This document shows positions 41,185 through 50,446 of a DNA stretch of 64,000 nt, in pieces. The DNA lies in contig CAZTCB010000001.1 in the NCBI GenBank assembly GCA_964612455.1, forward strand, positions 1 to 64,000, given 5' to 3'. Made by a program: the position numbers and the translations under genes. Source of the DNA: SFEB01 sp964612455 (GTDB taxonomy: Bacteria > Bacillota > Clostridia > Christensenellales > CAG-314). Numbering within the stretch: the first letter of the stretch is position 1; every line of letters starts with the position of its first letter. Below the pieces are notes generated by a model. It was not told the origin of the DNA, made no database searches, and saw only the letters and a list, made by a program, of their open reading frames with translations.

Positions 41185-43308
41185 ATGAGCGAATTTAAAA
41201 TGCAAGAAAACACAATCGGCAACAGGACCTACTATACCTTTTATAGTACAATGGGCGACAAGCCGTTGATTGTCGAGATAGGCAAATATTGCGAACAGGC
41301 AAACGGAAGCTGTGTTGTTCGTTGCGGAGACACGGCGGTTATGGTTAATGCGACGTTGGCTGCCGCGCCGAGAGACGGTATTGACTTTTTCCCGTTGGGC
41401 GTTGATTTTGAGGAAAAGATGTATGCGGTCGGCAAGATCCCCGGCGGCTATAAAAAAAGAGAAGGCAGACCGAGTGATAAGGCTATTTTGGTCTCCCGCC
41501 TTATCGACAGACCGTTAAGACCGTTATTTCCTAAGGGGTTTTTAAACGACGTATCCGTTGTTGCCACAGCTTTGTCGGTTGAACCCGATATTCAACCTGA
41601 GGCTTTTGCAATGATAGGTAGCAGTATTGCGTTGTCTATAAGCGATATTCCTTTCGCGGGACCTACGGGTAGCGTTGTAGTGGGCATGATTGACGGCAAA
41701 TACGTAATAAACCCCGACTCTGTACAAAGAGAGCAAAGTAAACTTGCGCTCAACTTGAGCGGGACGAAAGACGCAATCATGATGGTAGAGGCAGGTTCAA
41801 AAGAAATTTCCGAAGAAGAAATGCTCAATGCGATTCTTTTCGGACACGAAGAAATAAAGAAACAATGCGAATTTATTGAGTTTATAGTTTCTAAGGTGGG
41901 TAAACAAAAAGTTGTTCCCGAATTGCATCTTGCACCGGCAGAAATAGATGACCAAATCAGAAAATATGCAGATGAATTGGTTGCTTACTCTATAGATACT
42001 TTTGACAGATACGAAAGACAAGAGCGCGAAGAAGAGGTTAAAGAAAAAGTAAAGGCGTATTTTGAAGAGGTTAATCCCGATGCCGTTGCTTGGGTTGGCG
42101 ATGTCTTGTACAAGATGACTAAGGAAAAGATAAGGGCGAGGATTCTCAACGAAGGGATAAGACCTGACGGGCGCAAGACGACAGAAATCAGACCTATTTG
42201 GTGCGATGTCGGCGTATTGCCTCGTACTCACGGTAGTGGTGTGTTTACCCGCGGTATGACGCAAGCAATGACCATTGCCACCCTCGGAACAATAAGTGAA
42301 GTGCAAAAACTTGAAAGTCTCGATGACGATATGACTTTTAAGAGGTATATGCATCATTATAATATGCCTCCGTATTCTACGGGCGAGGCAAAGCCTTTAC
42401 GTAGTCCCGGACGCAGGGAGATTGGTCATGGCGCATTGGCGGAAAGGGCCTTAGAGCCGGTATTGCCCTCCGAAGAAGATTTTCCGTACGCGATTCGTAC
42501 CGTAAGTGAAGTTTTGAGTAGTAACGGTAGCACGAGTCAAGCAAGCATTTGCGGAAGTACGTTAGCGTTGATGGATGCCGGTGTGCCGATAAAGGCGCCT
42601 GTTGCGGGCATCGCCATGGGACTCATGAAGAGCGAAGATCAGTCAAAGGTTGCCGTCTTGAGCGATATACAGGGTTTGGAAGACTTTTTCGGAGATATGG
42701 ACTTTAAAGTTGCAGGTACCGAACATGGGATTACTGCGATACAGATGGATATCAAGATAAAAGGCATTGACAGAGAAATTCTGACGACTGCGTTGGAGCA
42801 AGCAAGACAAGGTAGAATTTTTATTCTTAACAAAATGGCGGAGGTTATTGCAGAACCGAGAAAACAACTTTCTCAGTACGCACCAAAGATTATTTCTTTT
42901 TCCATTGATCCTGATAAGATAAGAGAGGTAATAGGCAGTGGCGGCAAGACTATCAACAAGATTATAGAACAAACCGGAGTAAAAATCGATATTACGGACG
43001 ACGGTCTTGTGTTTATTGCGACCACAGACGAAGAAATGGCGCAAAAGGCGAAAAATATCGTTTTGGCAATAGCAAAAGATCCTGAGATTGGTGACGAGTT
43101 TGTAGGTCAAGTAGTGAGAATAATGGATTTCGGAGCGTTCGTAGAGCTTGCGCCCGGAAAAGACGGAATGATACACATAAGCAAACTTGCAAGAGAAAGG
43201 GTAGATAAGGTTACCGATGTTGTCAATATCGGCGATACAGTAAAGGTAAAAGTTATAAAAATTGACGAAAAGGGAAGAATCGATCTAAGACTTGTAAAAA
43301 AACTTTAA
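41185..43308 (+). CDS. pnp: Polyribonucleotide nucleotidyltransferase (PNPase)
   Basis: PNPase degrades RNA 3' to 5' by phosphorolysis. The 707-residue protein has two RNase PH domains (the first with FEEKMYAVGKIPGGYKKREG, the second, ~320-545, with SNGSTSQASICGSTLALMDAG), an intervening helical domain, then KH (~560-620, IGSGGKTINKI) and S1 (~628-705, GQVVRIMDFGAFVEL) RNA-binding domains. All domains are complete. GGAGGAG lies ahead of ATG 41185. A strong terminator follows. With RNase Y downstream it forms part of the RNA degradation machinery. Confidence 0.97.
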   Translation: MSEFKMQENTIGNRTYYTFYSTMGDKPLIVEIGKYCEQANGSCVVRCGDTAVMVNATLAAAPRDGIDFFPLGVDFEEKMYAVGKIPGGYKKREGRPSDKAILVSRLIDRPLRPLFPKGFLNDVSVVATALSVEPDIQPEAFAMIGSSIALSISDIPFAGPTGSVVVGMIDGKYVINPDSVQREQSKLALNLSGTKDAIMMVEAGSKEISEEEMLNAILFGHEEIKKQCEFIEFIVSKVGKQKVVPELHLAPAEIDDQIRKYADELVAYSIDTFDRYERQEREEEVKEKVKAYFEEVNPDAVAWVGDVLYKMTKEKIRARILNEGIRPDGRKTTEIRPIWCDVGVLPRTHGSGVFTRGMTQAMTIATLGTISEVQKLESLDDDMTFKRYMHHYNMPPYSTGEAKPLRSPGRREIGHGALAERALEPVLPSEEDFPYAIRTVSEVLSSNGSTSQASICGSTLALMDAGVPIKAPVAGIAMGLMKSEDQSKVAVLSDIQGLEDFFGDMDFKVAGTEHGITAIQMDIKIKGIDREILTTALEQARQGRIFILNKMAEVIAEPRKQLSQYAPKIISFSIDPDKIREVIGSGGKTINKIIEQTGVKIDITDDGLVFIATTDEEMAQKAKNIVLAIAKDPEIGDEFVGQVVRIMDFGAFVELAPGKDGMIHISKLARERVDKVTDVVNIGDTVKVKVIKIDEKGRIDLRLVKKL

Positions 43309-43329
43309 TTTGAAAACGGAATAGTATTT

Positions 43330-43362
43330 CAACAAGCCTCATAATTGAGGCTTGTTGTTTTC
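43330..43362 (+). terminator. Intrinsic terminator after pnp
   Basis: CAACAAGCCTCA (43330-43341) pairs perfectly with TGAGGCTTGTTG (43346-43357), followed by TTTTCT. Confidence 0.88.
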
Positions 43363-43413
43363 TAATGCATATCGCGTCCGAAATAATAATATTATTTTTC
43401 GGAGTGTTTATGT

Positions 43414-44130
43414 ATGAGAAAAGTTTCGCATAGCGTTTTTTCTAATGTTTTTTCAAACGTTATTCTTATTTGCCTTGTGATAACGGTATTGTTTGCCGGA
43501 TTTGCCTACAATGGCTTGTCGTCGGCATTTGTCGATGATGAGTTAAAGGCTATATATAACGGTAACAAAAATAAAAACAATATAAGTTTAATGATAAACG
43601 TATATTGGGGTAACGAATATGTAATCGAGATGCTGAAAACATTGGAAATACATGGAGTGAAAGCAACTTTCTTTGTCGGGGGTTGTTGGGTGGCAAAAAA
43701 CGAAGATATTTTTTTGCAAATCGTAGCGTTAGGACATGAGATCGGTAGTCATGGGTATTTTCATAAAGACCATAAAAAGCTTGATTATAATTCAAACTAT
43801 AATGAAATTGCAGTAACGCATAAACTCGTAAAAGAATTATCGGGAGTAGAAATGAAATTGTTTGCTCCTCCGTCAGGTAGCTACAATACGACGACGCTCA
43901 ACGTGGCAAACGATTTGAATTATAAAACAATAATGTGGAGTAAAGATACCGTTGATTGGAGAGATAATGATGAAAATATCGTCTATTCGAGAGCAATAAA
44001 AAATTTGCAAAACGGCGATTTGATTTTAATGCATCCTACTGCACATACTTCGGCGGTACTGGAAAAAATAATAAAATCTATTATCAAAAGCGGTTTCAAT
44101 TTAGTTACCGTAGGAGAAAACATTAGCTAA
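43414..44130 (+). CDS. ylxY: YlxY-like polysaccharide deacetylase-fold protein, probably inactive
   Basis: A 238-residue secreted or membrane-anchored NodB-fold protein: one N-terminal helix (~residues 13-33), then the deacetylase barrel. KATFFVGG and the histidine motif HGYFHKDH (~residue 115) are present, as is a late LMHPTAHTS block. The catalytic TFDDG motif is replaced by INVYWG, so the metal-binding and base aspartates are absent. This pattern, and the order rpsO-pnp-ylxY-M16 protease, match YlxY, annotated as a sporulation-related deacetylase family member. GGAG upstream of ATG 43414. Fold and synteny are clear; a binding rather than enzymatic role is inferred. Confidence 0.78.
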   Translation: MRKVSHSVFSNVFSNVILICLVITVLFAGFAYNGLSSAFVDDELKAIYNGNKNKNNISLMINVYWGNEYVIEMLKTLEIHGVKATFFVGGCWVAKNEDIFLQIVALGHEIGSHGYFHKDHKKLDYNSNYNEIAVTHKLVKELSGVEMKLFAPPSGSYNTTTLNVANDLNYKTIMWSKDTVDWRDNDENIVYSRAIKNLQNGDLILMHPTAHTSAVLEKIIKSIIKSGFNLVTVGENIS

Positions 44131-44141
44131 AAGGAGAAAGA

Positions 44142-45413
44142 ATGGAGAGTTTTAAAGAGTATAATAACGGTCTTAAGCTTGTAGTAAAGCAAATGCAAAA
44201 CGTGGGAAGCGTGGCGATCGGCATTATTGTGGGTGTTGGAAGTAGTCTTGAAAACAGTAAAAACAACGGTTATTCGCACATGGTTGAACACATGCTGTTT
44301 AAGGGAACGCCCACTCGCTCGGCGCGTGATATATCTGAAAAACTCGATGAGTTGGGTGGAAATTTTAATGCATTTACCAGTAAAGAAAGCACGTGTTTTT
44401 ACGGCAAAGTGTTAAAAGACAAGGTCAACGATGCGGCAGAATTGCTCAGCGATATTTTTTTTAATGCGGTTTTTTCGCAAGAGGAATTAGATAGAGAGCG
44501 TAAAGTTATTATTGAAGAGATATCTATGGATGAGGATATGCCCGAAGACGTTTGCCATGATTTGCTCGCCACTGCGTTTTACGGTCAGCAAACATTAGGC
44601 TACAAGGTAATAGGGACGGAGACAAACGTTATTAATGCCCAAAGTAATGATCTTTTGGGGTTTAAAAGAAAATACTATGTGTCAAATAATACGTGCATTT
44701 CTTTTGCGGGTGCAATAGATTTTCATACTGCGGATGAAATAGTAAAAAAGTATTTTATTAATTACTTTGATGAAAACAGGCTCGATTTTAAAATCAGCGA
44801 TATAAAGCGTTTCGAGCCGTGCGGTAGTTTTGAGTACAAGTTTAAAGAAGCAGAGCAATCGCATGTGGCAATAGGTTTTGAGTCGATATCTACGGACGAC
44901 GATAGGATTGTGCCTTTTAAAGTCGGAAATATTGCATTTGGCGGCGGAATGTCAAGCAGATTATTTTTGCAGATACGGGAGCAATACGGATTGGCGTATT
45001 CCGTATTTTCGTCGTTATCGTCATACGTAAATAACGGTTATTTAGAGTTATATTTGGGCACGTCGCCAAAAAATATCAAAAAGTCGGTTGAGTTGATGCA
45101 ATCCGAAATAGCAAAGCTGATAAAAGATGGTTTTGATATGCAAGAAGTAGAACGCGCCAAAACACAATTGAAAACGTCAATAGTTTTCGGTTGTGAAAAC
45201 CCCTTAACGATGATGATTTCCTATGGGATGAGATACTTGTACTTCGATAAATCTTTTGCCGTGAACGAATATATCGCTACGATAGACGAGCTTACGACCG
45301 CCATGGTGACACAATCCTTTTTAAGCGCTGTTGATTTTGCGCGCTGTTCGTCTGTTTATGTAGGTAAAAAATGTAGTGACTTTAATGCTCCCGAACAATT
45401 TTTGCGAAAATAA
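44142..45413 (+). CDS. M16-family zinc peptidase (MlpA/YmxG-like)
   Basis: A 423-residue pitrilysin-family peptidase with the inverted zinc motif HMVEH (~residue 47) in SHMVEHMLFKGT, the downstream Glu in the DRERKVIIEEI block (~125), and the C-terminal half with FGGGMSSRLFLQIREQYGLAYSV (split, ~267-290). It lacks a signal peptide and should be cytoplasmic. The Bacillus counterpart lies at the same place after ylxY. AAGGAG precedes ATG 44142, 11 nt after the previous gene, so the two are probably co-transcribed. Substrate unknown. Confidence 0.93.
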   Translation: MESFKEYNNGLKLVVKQMQNVGSVAIGIIVGVGSSLENSKNNGYSHMVEHMLFKGTPTRSARDISEKLDELGGNFNAFTSKESTCFYGKVLKDKVNDAAELLSDIFFNAVFSQEELDRERKVIIEEISMDEDMPEDVCHDLLATAFYGQQTLGYKVIGTETNVINAQSNDLLGFKRKYYVSNNTCISFAGAIDFHTADEIVKKYFINYFDENRLDFKISDIKRFEPCGSFEYKFKEAEQSHVAIGFESISTDDDRIVPFKVGNIAFGGGMSSRLFLQIREQYGLAYSVFSSLSSYVNNGYLELYLGTSPKNIKKSVELMQSEIAKLIKDGFDMQEVERAKTQLKTSIVFGCENPLTMMISYGMRYLYFDKSFAVNEYIATIDELTTAMVTQSFLSAVDFARCSSVYVGKKCSDFNAPEQFLRK

Positions 45414-45439
45414 AAGTTGTAAAAATGTCGACAATAAGT

Positions 45440-45468
45440 TTGCTTTTAATCCGCTCGTATAGTATAAT
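45440..45468 (+). promoter_or_regulatory. Promoter of ftsK
   Basis: TTGCTT (45440-45445), a 17-nt spacer and TATAAT (45463-45468). It heads an apparent ftsK-rimO-pgsA-cinA-recA transcript. Confidence 0.75.
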
Positions 45469-45526
45469 ACTATAAATAACGGCGGTTGCCGCTATCGGTA
45501 CGAAAGAGTTTACGGGAGGTAGTATA

Positions 45527-48505
45527 ATGGCCCAAAGTAATAAAGATAAAAAAGTTAAAAATTCAAAAAAAATTGTCGGCATTGTTTTAATTATTCTATT
45601 TGCATTTATCCTTTTTAGTTTGATAACCGGCGTTATCAAGCCTTTTTCGAATGTACTTTTCGGTATTTTCGGTATATCCTGTTTTTGTGTTGCCATTCTC
45701 GGTATAGTAGTCGGAATAATGCTTACTTCCGACAAAAGTATTAATCTGAAAATCGGATATGTTATAAATTTTATAGCGATGTATTTTTTAATTGCTTTGT
45801 TGGTGCATGCCATTACGTCTGCAGTATTTATTGATAGCAGTTCAGGCTTTGCGGATTATATCAACAAGTGCTATGACTTTACTGCTAACGGAGAGGCTTC
45901 TGCAATAACTTTCGGAGGCGTGATTTTAGGTGCTATAATATATCCGATTTATTCAAATTTGACGGCATTAGGTACGTATTTCATTTTGTCCGTTTGTTTA
46001 ATAGTATCCGTAATTATTGCAGCGAAATTTTTTATTAAACTAAATTCTGACGAAAGAAGCTCTTTATTTGTTGATAGGAATGTGAAGAAACATCGCACTA
46101 AGCGCGTTGAAGAAGATTCAATCGATGAAAATATCGGGGATGACGAGGAGGTAGTCATACCTATCGAAGAGTCGCGCGAAAACGGTGATTTAAGCGGAGC
46201 TGATATAGATGTTGACGGAGACAATACGGATAAAAACGATTTCCGCTCGGCATGGGCTGCGCTATACGGCGATAACGTAAATAATACAAAGAATGAACAA
46301 TCTGATGAATTGCAAAAAAACGATGAGGTTTATACCCAAAAGCCGATTTTTGATACTGCTCCCGTAACTTATCCTAATAATAACGAAAGTCAGGCACGTT
46401 ACCCGTCGGCATCCGAAGCGGCGATAAAAATTCGCCCGAATCGTGCCGCCGTTAATCCTACGCCGATTTTAAATGCCGAGTATTATGCTCATAAAAATAA
46501 AAACGACGAAATAGTGAAACGCGATGTCGACTACGTTACCGAAGAGCACGTATCTACCGATAGCGACGTTAGTAATCTCCCTGATGACGACGTGATAATG
46601 GAGATCGATACGTCCGGAATCAATAATGATTTGCAAAGTAACACAATCAAACGTTCCTCTGAAAAGCAATTTTTGGACGTTGCACCGCATGTCGAAATTA
46701 TTGACGAAACGGACAAGGAGTTTACTGAATTCGGCACAAAAATAGAGCAAAAACAAACGCCGAATGGAAGCAGGGTATATGGCGATCAATCCCGCATCGT
46801 AAGCTCTGTGGAAGATTTTAAAACGATGCGTTCAGCAGAGCAGACTGCAAAACAACAGACTGTCGTTGTCGAGAATGTCGAGCCTCATGTGACGTACGAA
46901 GAGTTTCTTGATAATAATTTCTCAAAAAACGTCGACGATAATTCCGAAATAAAGCAACCGTCGTCAACTAAAAATGTAGTTGATAAAGCTTACGGCGGTA
47001 ACACGTCGACAGGGGAAACTACAGATAATGCAAACGAACTTATAGCTTATAAGCCGTATGTGGCACCGAGTATTAATTTGCTTAACGATACGAAAATGCA
47101 GATAAGTGTTTCGCAAGAAGAACGAGAACGCAACATTAATATGTTAGAGGAAACGTTAAGTCAATACAGGATAAATGCAAAAGTTAGAAATGTCGTTATC
47201 GGTCCTACCGTCACAAGGTACGAGCTTGAGCTCGGCACGGGAGAAAAAGTAAAACAACTTCAGCAACTTACCAATGAAATTGGTCTCGGGTTGAAGAAAA
47301 GCGACGTTATAATAGTGCCGCACATTCCCGGAAAGAGTTTTGTGGGAATCGAGGTTTCAAACGAAAAACCAACCACGGTGCCTTTGAGAGTGATAATTGA
47401 TTCGCCGGAATTCAAGAATGCAAAAGGCGATTTGTGCATGGCTATAGGTATAGATTTGGCAGGCGAAAAAGATATTGAAGACTTGGCAAGTATGCCTCAC
47501 TTGTTGGTCGCAGGCAGTAGTGGTAGCGGTAAATCCGTAGTCATCAATGCAATGATTATAAGTATGCTTTTCAAGTATTCGCCCGAGGAACTGAGATTTA
47601 TTTTCGTTGATCCTAAACGCGTTGAGCTTAAGCCTTACGAAGGTCTGCCTCACCTGCTGATGAAAAACATTATCGTAGAGCCCGACAACGCAGTGACTGC
47701 ATTAAATTGGCTTAACGAGGAAATGGATAGACGTTATAAGATTTTTGACGAAAAAGGCGTGCGTGATTTGGCGGATTACAACAAAAGAATCGATCCCAAA
47801 CATGAGCAAAAAATGTACCGTATCGTGTTGATTGTCGATGAATTTGCCGACCTCATGAGCGACACCTACAAGAAAGAGGTTGAGTCGTCGGTCAACCGCT
47901 TGGCGCGTTTGGCACGTGCAGCAGGTATTCATTTAATTCTTGCAACACAAAGACCGAGTGTCGCAGTGTTGAGCGGCGACATTAAAAATAACTTTAGTTG
48001 TCGAATGGCTCTCAAAGTAGCGTCTGCCGTAGATGCTAAAACTATTCTCGGAACGGGTGGACCTGAAAAACTATTGGGGAAAGGCGATATGATGCTCAAG
48101 ACTAATTCACCCGAGCCGCTCAGGTTGCAAGGAGCATTTGTTTCAGGTACGGAAATATCAGATATAGTCATGTATATAAAGAATAACAATGACGCGTATT
48201 TCTTTGACGATATCGAAAAACGCATCTTCACCAAAAAAGGCGTACCGGAGAACGGAGCTTTAAACTGCGGTGTTGAAAATCAAGTTGATGCAGAGTTTTT
48301 ACCTACTTTAAAATTCTGCATAGAGAGAGGAGAGGCGTCGATAAGCAGTATTCAGGCAAGATTCAGACTCGGATGGCCTAAGGCATGTCGAATAATGCAG
48401 GAACTCGAAGCTCAAGGTTACGTTGCCCCTGCATCAGGTACTAAAGCTCGGACTGTTCTTATGACAATGGAGCAATTTAAAGAAAAATTTGGAGATAACG
48501 TATGA
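45527..48505 (+). CDS. ftsK: DNA translocase FtsK/SpoIIIE
   Basis: A membrane-anchored ATPase that pumps chromosomal DNA through the closing septum or into the forespore. The 992-residue protein has four to five N-terminal membrane helices (~15-180), a long acidic low-complexity linker (~185-510), the motor with Walker A AGSSGSGKSV (~660) and Walker B IVLIVDEFADL (~765), and the C-terminal gamma winged helix (~925-990) with ISSIQARFRLGWPKACRIMQ that reads orientation sequences. GGGAGG upstream of ATG 45527. Its stop overlaps the rimO start by 4 nt (ATGA). FtsK versus SpoIIIE specialisation cannot be decided. Confidence 0.95.
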   Translation: MAQSNKDKKVKNSKKIVGIVLIILFAFILFSLITGVIKPFSNVLFGIFGISCFCVAILGIVVGIMLTSDKSINLKIGYVINFIAMYFLIALLVHAITSAVFIDSSSGFADYINKCYDFTANGEASAITFGGVILGAIIYPIYSNLTALGTYFILSVCLIVSVIIAAKFFIKLNSDERSSLFVDRNVKKHRTKRVEEDSIDENIGDDEEVVIPIEESRENGDLSGADIDVDGDNTDKNDFRSAWAALYGDNVNNTKNEQSDELQKNDEVYTQKPIFDTAPVTYPNNNESQARYPSASEAAIKIRPNRAAVNPTPILNAEYYAHKNKNDEIVKRDVDYVTEEHVSTDSDVSNLPDDDVIMEIDTSGINNDLQSNTIKRSSEKQFLDVAPHVEIIDETDKEFTEFGTKIEQKQTPNGSRVYGDQSRIVSSVEDFKTMRSAEQTAKQQTVVVENVEPHVTYEEFLDNNFSKNVDDNSEIKQPSSTKNVVDKAYGGNTSTGETTDNANELIAYKPYVAPSINLLNDTKMQISVSQEERERNINMLEETLSQYRINAKVRNVVIGPTVTRYELELGTGEKVKQLQQLTNEIGLGLKKSDVIIVPHIPGKSFVGIEVSNEKPTTVPLRVIIDSPEFKNAKGDLCMAIGIDLAGEKDIEDLASMPHLLVAGSSGSGKSVVINAMIISMLFKYSPEELRFIFVDPKRVELKPYEGLPHLLMKNIIVEPDNAVTALNWLNEEMDRRYKIFDEKGVRDLADYNKRIDPKHEQKMYRIVLIVDEFADLMSDTYKKEVESSVNRLARLARAAGIHLILATQRPSVAVLSGDIKNNFSCRMALKVASAVDAKTILGTGGPEKLLGKGDMMLKTNSPEPLRLQGAFVSGTEISDIVMYIKNNNDAYFFDDIEKRIFTKKGVPENGALNCGVENQVDAEFLPTLKFCIERGEASISSIQARFRLGWPKACRIMQELEAQGYVAPASGTKARTVLMTMEQFKEKFGDNV

Positions 48506-49854
48506 AAAAACTCGGTTTAATATCGTTGGGCTGCGACAAAAATAGAGTTGACAGTGAAATTTTGTTGGCTGTAGCTAAATGTCATGGGTTCGATATAGTA
48601 ACAGACCCTATGTCTGCCGACGTATTGGTTGTCAATACTTGTGCGTTTATAGAGTCCGCGCGCCAAGAGGCGATAGAGGCAATTTTTGATTTAGTTAACG
48701 TTAAAAATGCAACCGGAGCCAAGATTGTCGTTACGGGATGTTTGGTTCAACGTTATTCTCAGCAGATTTATGATGAAATCCCCGAAATCGATGCTGTTAT
48801 CGGTGCCGATCGTTACTCGTCTTTTGGCGAGATTCTTACCGATTTGTTTAATACCGATAATAGGTTGTTGTCGGTAAGAAATGATTTGACAACCATAGAG
48901 CAGGGAATGCGCATATTGACAACGCCGCAACATTATGCTTATTTAAGAATAGCGGACGGTTGTAACAACTTTTGTACTTATTGCTCAATTCCGTATATTC
49001 GCGGAAGATATCGCTCGAGAAGTTTAAACGATATCCTCGATGAGGCACGTCAGCTCGTAAAAGAAGGTACTAAAGAATTAATTTTAGTGGCGCAAGATCT
49101 TACCGATTATGGAATTGATTTGTTCGGAAAACGCAGTCTTGTGTCGTTATTAAACGAGCTATGTCGCATAGACGACTTGGATACAATAAGGCTTTTGTAT
49201 TGTTATCCCGAACATGTAGACGACGAGTTGATAGCTTGTATAGCCGATAATCCGAAAATAGCAAAGTACATTGATTTGCCCCTGCAACATGTAAGCGACC
49301 GTATTCTGAAAAAAATGAATCGCAAAACTACTAAACGTGAGATAGTAGATACGATAAAAAAATTAAAAGAAAATATTTACGGCATAGCAATACGTTCGAC
49401 GTTCATTTGCGGCTTTCCCGGCGAAACAGAAAGCGAGGTTGATGAAGTTGTTGAATTTTTGGAAGAACAAAAACTTAATAACGTTGGTTTTTTTGAGTAC
49501 TGCCGCGAAGAAGGTACACCGGCAGCAAATTATCCCGAACAGATATCGGACAAAGACAAGCATGCCAGATTGATTAAACTCGCAACTACTCAAAGCAATA
49601 TAGTTTATGCACGCAATATTTACCATGTCGGCAACCATGAAAAAGTAGTATTGGATAGACTTGTTTCTTTTGATGAGAAAAGCGGTAAATATACATATAT
49701 AGGACGTACAAGAGACATGGCGCCGATGATTGACGGCGTGGTTTACGTTTATAGCAAGCAGGAGCTATGTGTCGGTAAAAACTACAAGGTTTTAATCACA
49801 AGCTTTACGAATTACGATTTAATCGGAGAAATCGAAGATGAATTTACCAAATAG
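48502..49854 (+). CDS. rimO: Ribosomal protein S12 methylthiotransferase RimO
   Basis: A radical SAM methylthiotransferase that modifies an aspartate of ribosomal protein S12. The 450-residue protein has the N-terminal UPF0004 domain starting GLISLGCDKNRVDSE, with three Cys for the auxiliary cluster (in SLGCDKN, NTCAF and TGCLVQR), the radical SAM motif CNNFCTYCSIP (~residue 154) and a C-terminal TRAM domain. SLGCDKNRVDSE and SIPYIRGRYRSR distinguish it from MiaB. The ATG overlaps the ftsK stop. It overlaps pgsA by 17 nt at the other end, a tight coupled operon. Confidence 0.95.
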   Translation: MKKLGLISLGCDKNRVDSEILLAVAKCHGFDIVTDPMSADVLVVNTCAFIESARQEAIEAIFDLVNVKNATGAKIVVTGCLVQRYSQQIYDEIPEIDAVIGADRYSSFGEILTDLFNTDNRLLSVRNDLTTIEQGMRILTTPQHYAYLRIADGCNNFCTYCSIPYIRGRYRSRSLNDILDEARQLVKEGTKELILVAQDLTDYGIDLFGKRSLVSLLNELCRIDDLDTIRLLYCYPEHVDDELIACIADNPKIAKYIDLPLQHVSDRILKKMNRKTTKREIVDTIKKLKENIYGIAIRSTFICGFPGETESEVDEVVEFLEEQKLNNVGFFEYCREEGTPAANYPEQISDKDKHARLIKLATTQSNIVYARNIYHVGNHEKVVLDRLVSFDEKSGKYTYIGRTRDMAPMIDGVVYVYSKQELCVGKNYKVLITSFTNYDLIGEIEDEFTK

Positions 49855-50446
49855 ACTTTCGATGTTAAGAATTATTTTAGTGCCCGTTATGGCTGTGTGT
49901 TTTTTGTTACGCGCGGTTGCATGGTGGACTGTAATAGTTGCTATCGGTTTATTTTTACTTGCGGTGTTTACGGATTTTCTTGACGGATATATAGCAAGAA
50001 AAACAAATCAGGTTACCGACCTTGGCAAACTCTTAGATCCTACGGCAGATAAAATGTTGGTTTGTTTTTCCTTATTTTTACTCACGGAAGCTCAAGTTTT
50101 TTCACAGGGGTTTATTCCAAACGGTGTCGGTGGTTTTTGTTGTGCAATTATTATATGTCGGGAGCTTTTGATTGGCATCATAAGGCAAATTGCTGCAACA
50201 AAAGGTGTTGTACTTGCAGCAAATATGTGGGGAAAAGTAAAGGCGACTTTTCAGTATATCTCTATTCCGATACTGATGTTGCTTGTACCAAGAGAGCAAA
50301 TCACTTTGGTGAGTGAGGGTTTGTATGGTGCGATTTATTGTGTAGGCATGGGGTTATTTGGTATAGCAACGATTCTTACGATAATTTCTGCCGTTGTTTA
50401 TATAGTCCAGAATAAAAGTGTTTTCGGGGCAAGAAAAAATGATTAA
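49838..50446 (+). CDS. pgsA: CDP-diacylglycerol--glycerol-3-phosphate phosphatidyltransferase PgsA
   Basis: PgsA commits lipid to phosphatidylglycerol by joining glycerol-3-phosphate to CDP-diacylglycerol. The 202-residue membrane protein has about five hydrophobic helices and the complete CDP-alcohol phosphatidyltransferase motif in DFLDGYIARKTNQ...GKLLDPTADK (~residues 46-73). Gene order rimO-pgsA-cinA-recA is common in Bacillota. Its ATG lies within rimO, and its end overlaps cinA by 8 nt. Confidence 0.95.
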   Translation: MNLPNRLSMLRIILVPVMAVCFLLRAVAWWTVIVAIGLFLLAVFTDFLDGYIARKTNQVTDLGKLLDPTADKMLVCFSLFLLTEAQVFSQGFIPNGVGGFCCAIIICRELLIGIIRQIAATKGVVLAANMWGKVKATFQYISIPILMLLVPREQITLVSEGLYGAIYCVGMGLFGIATILTIISAVVYIVQNKSVFGARKND

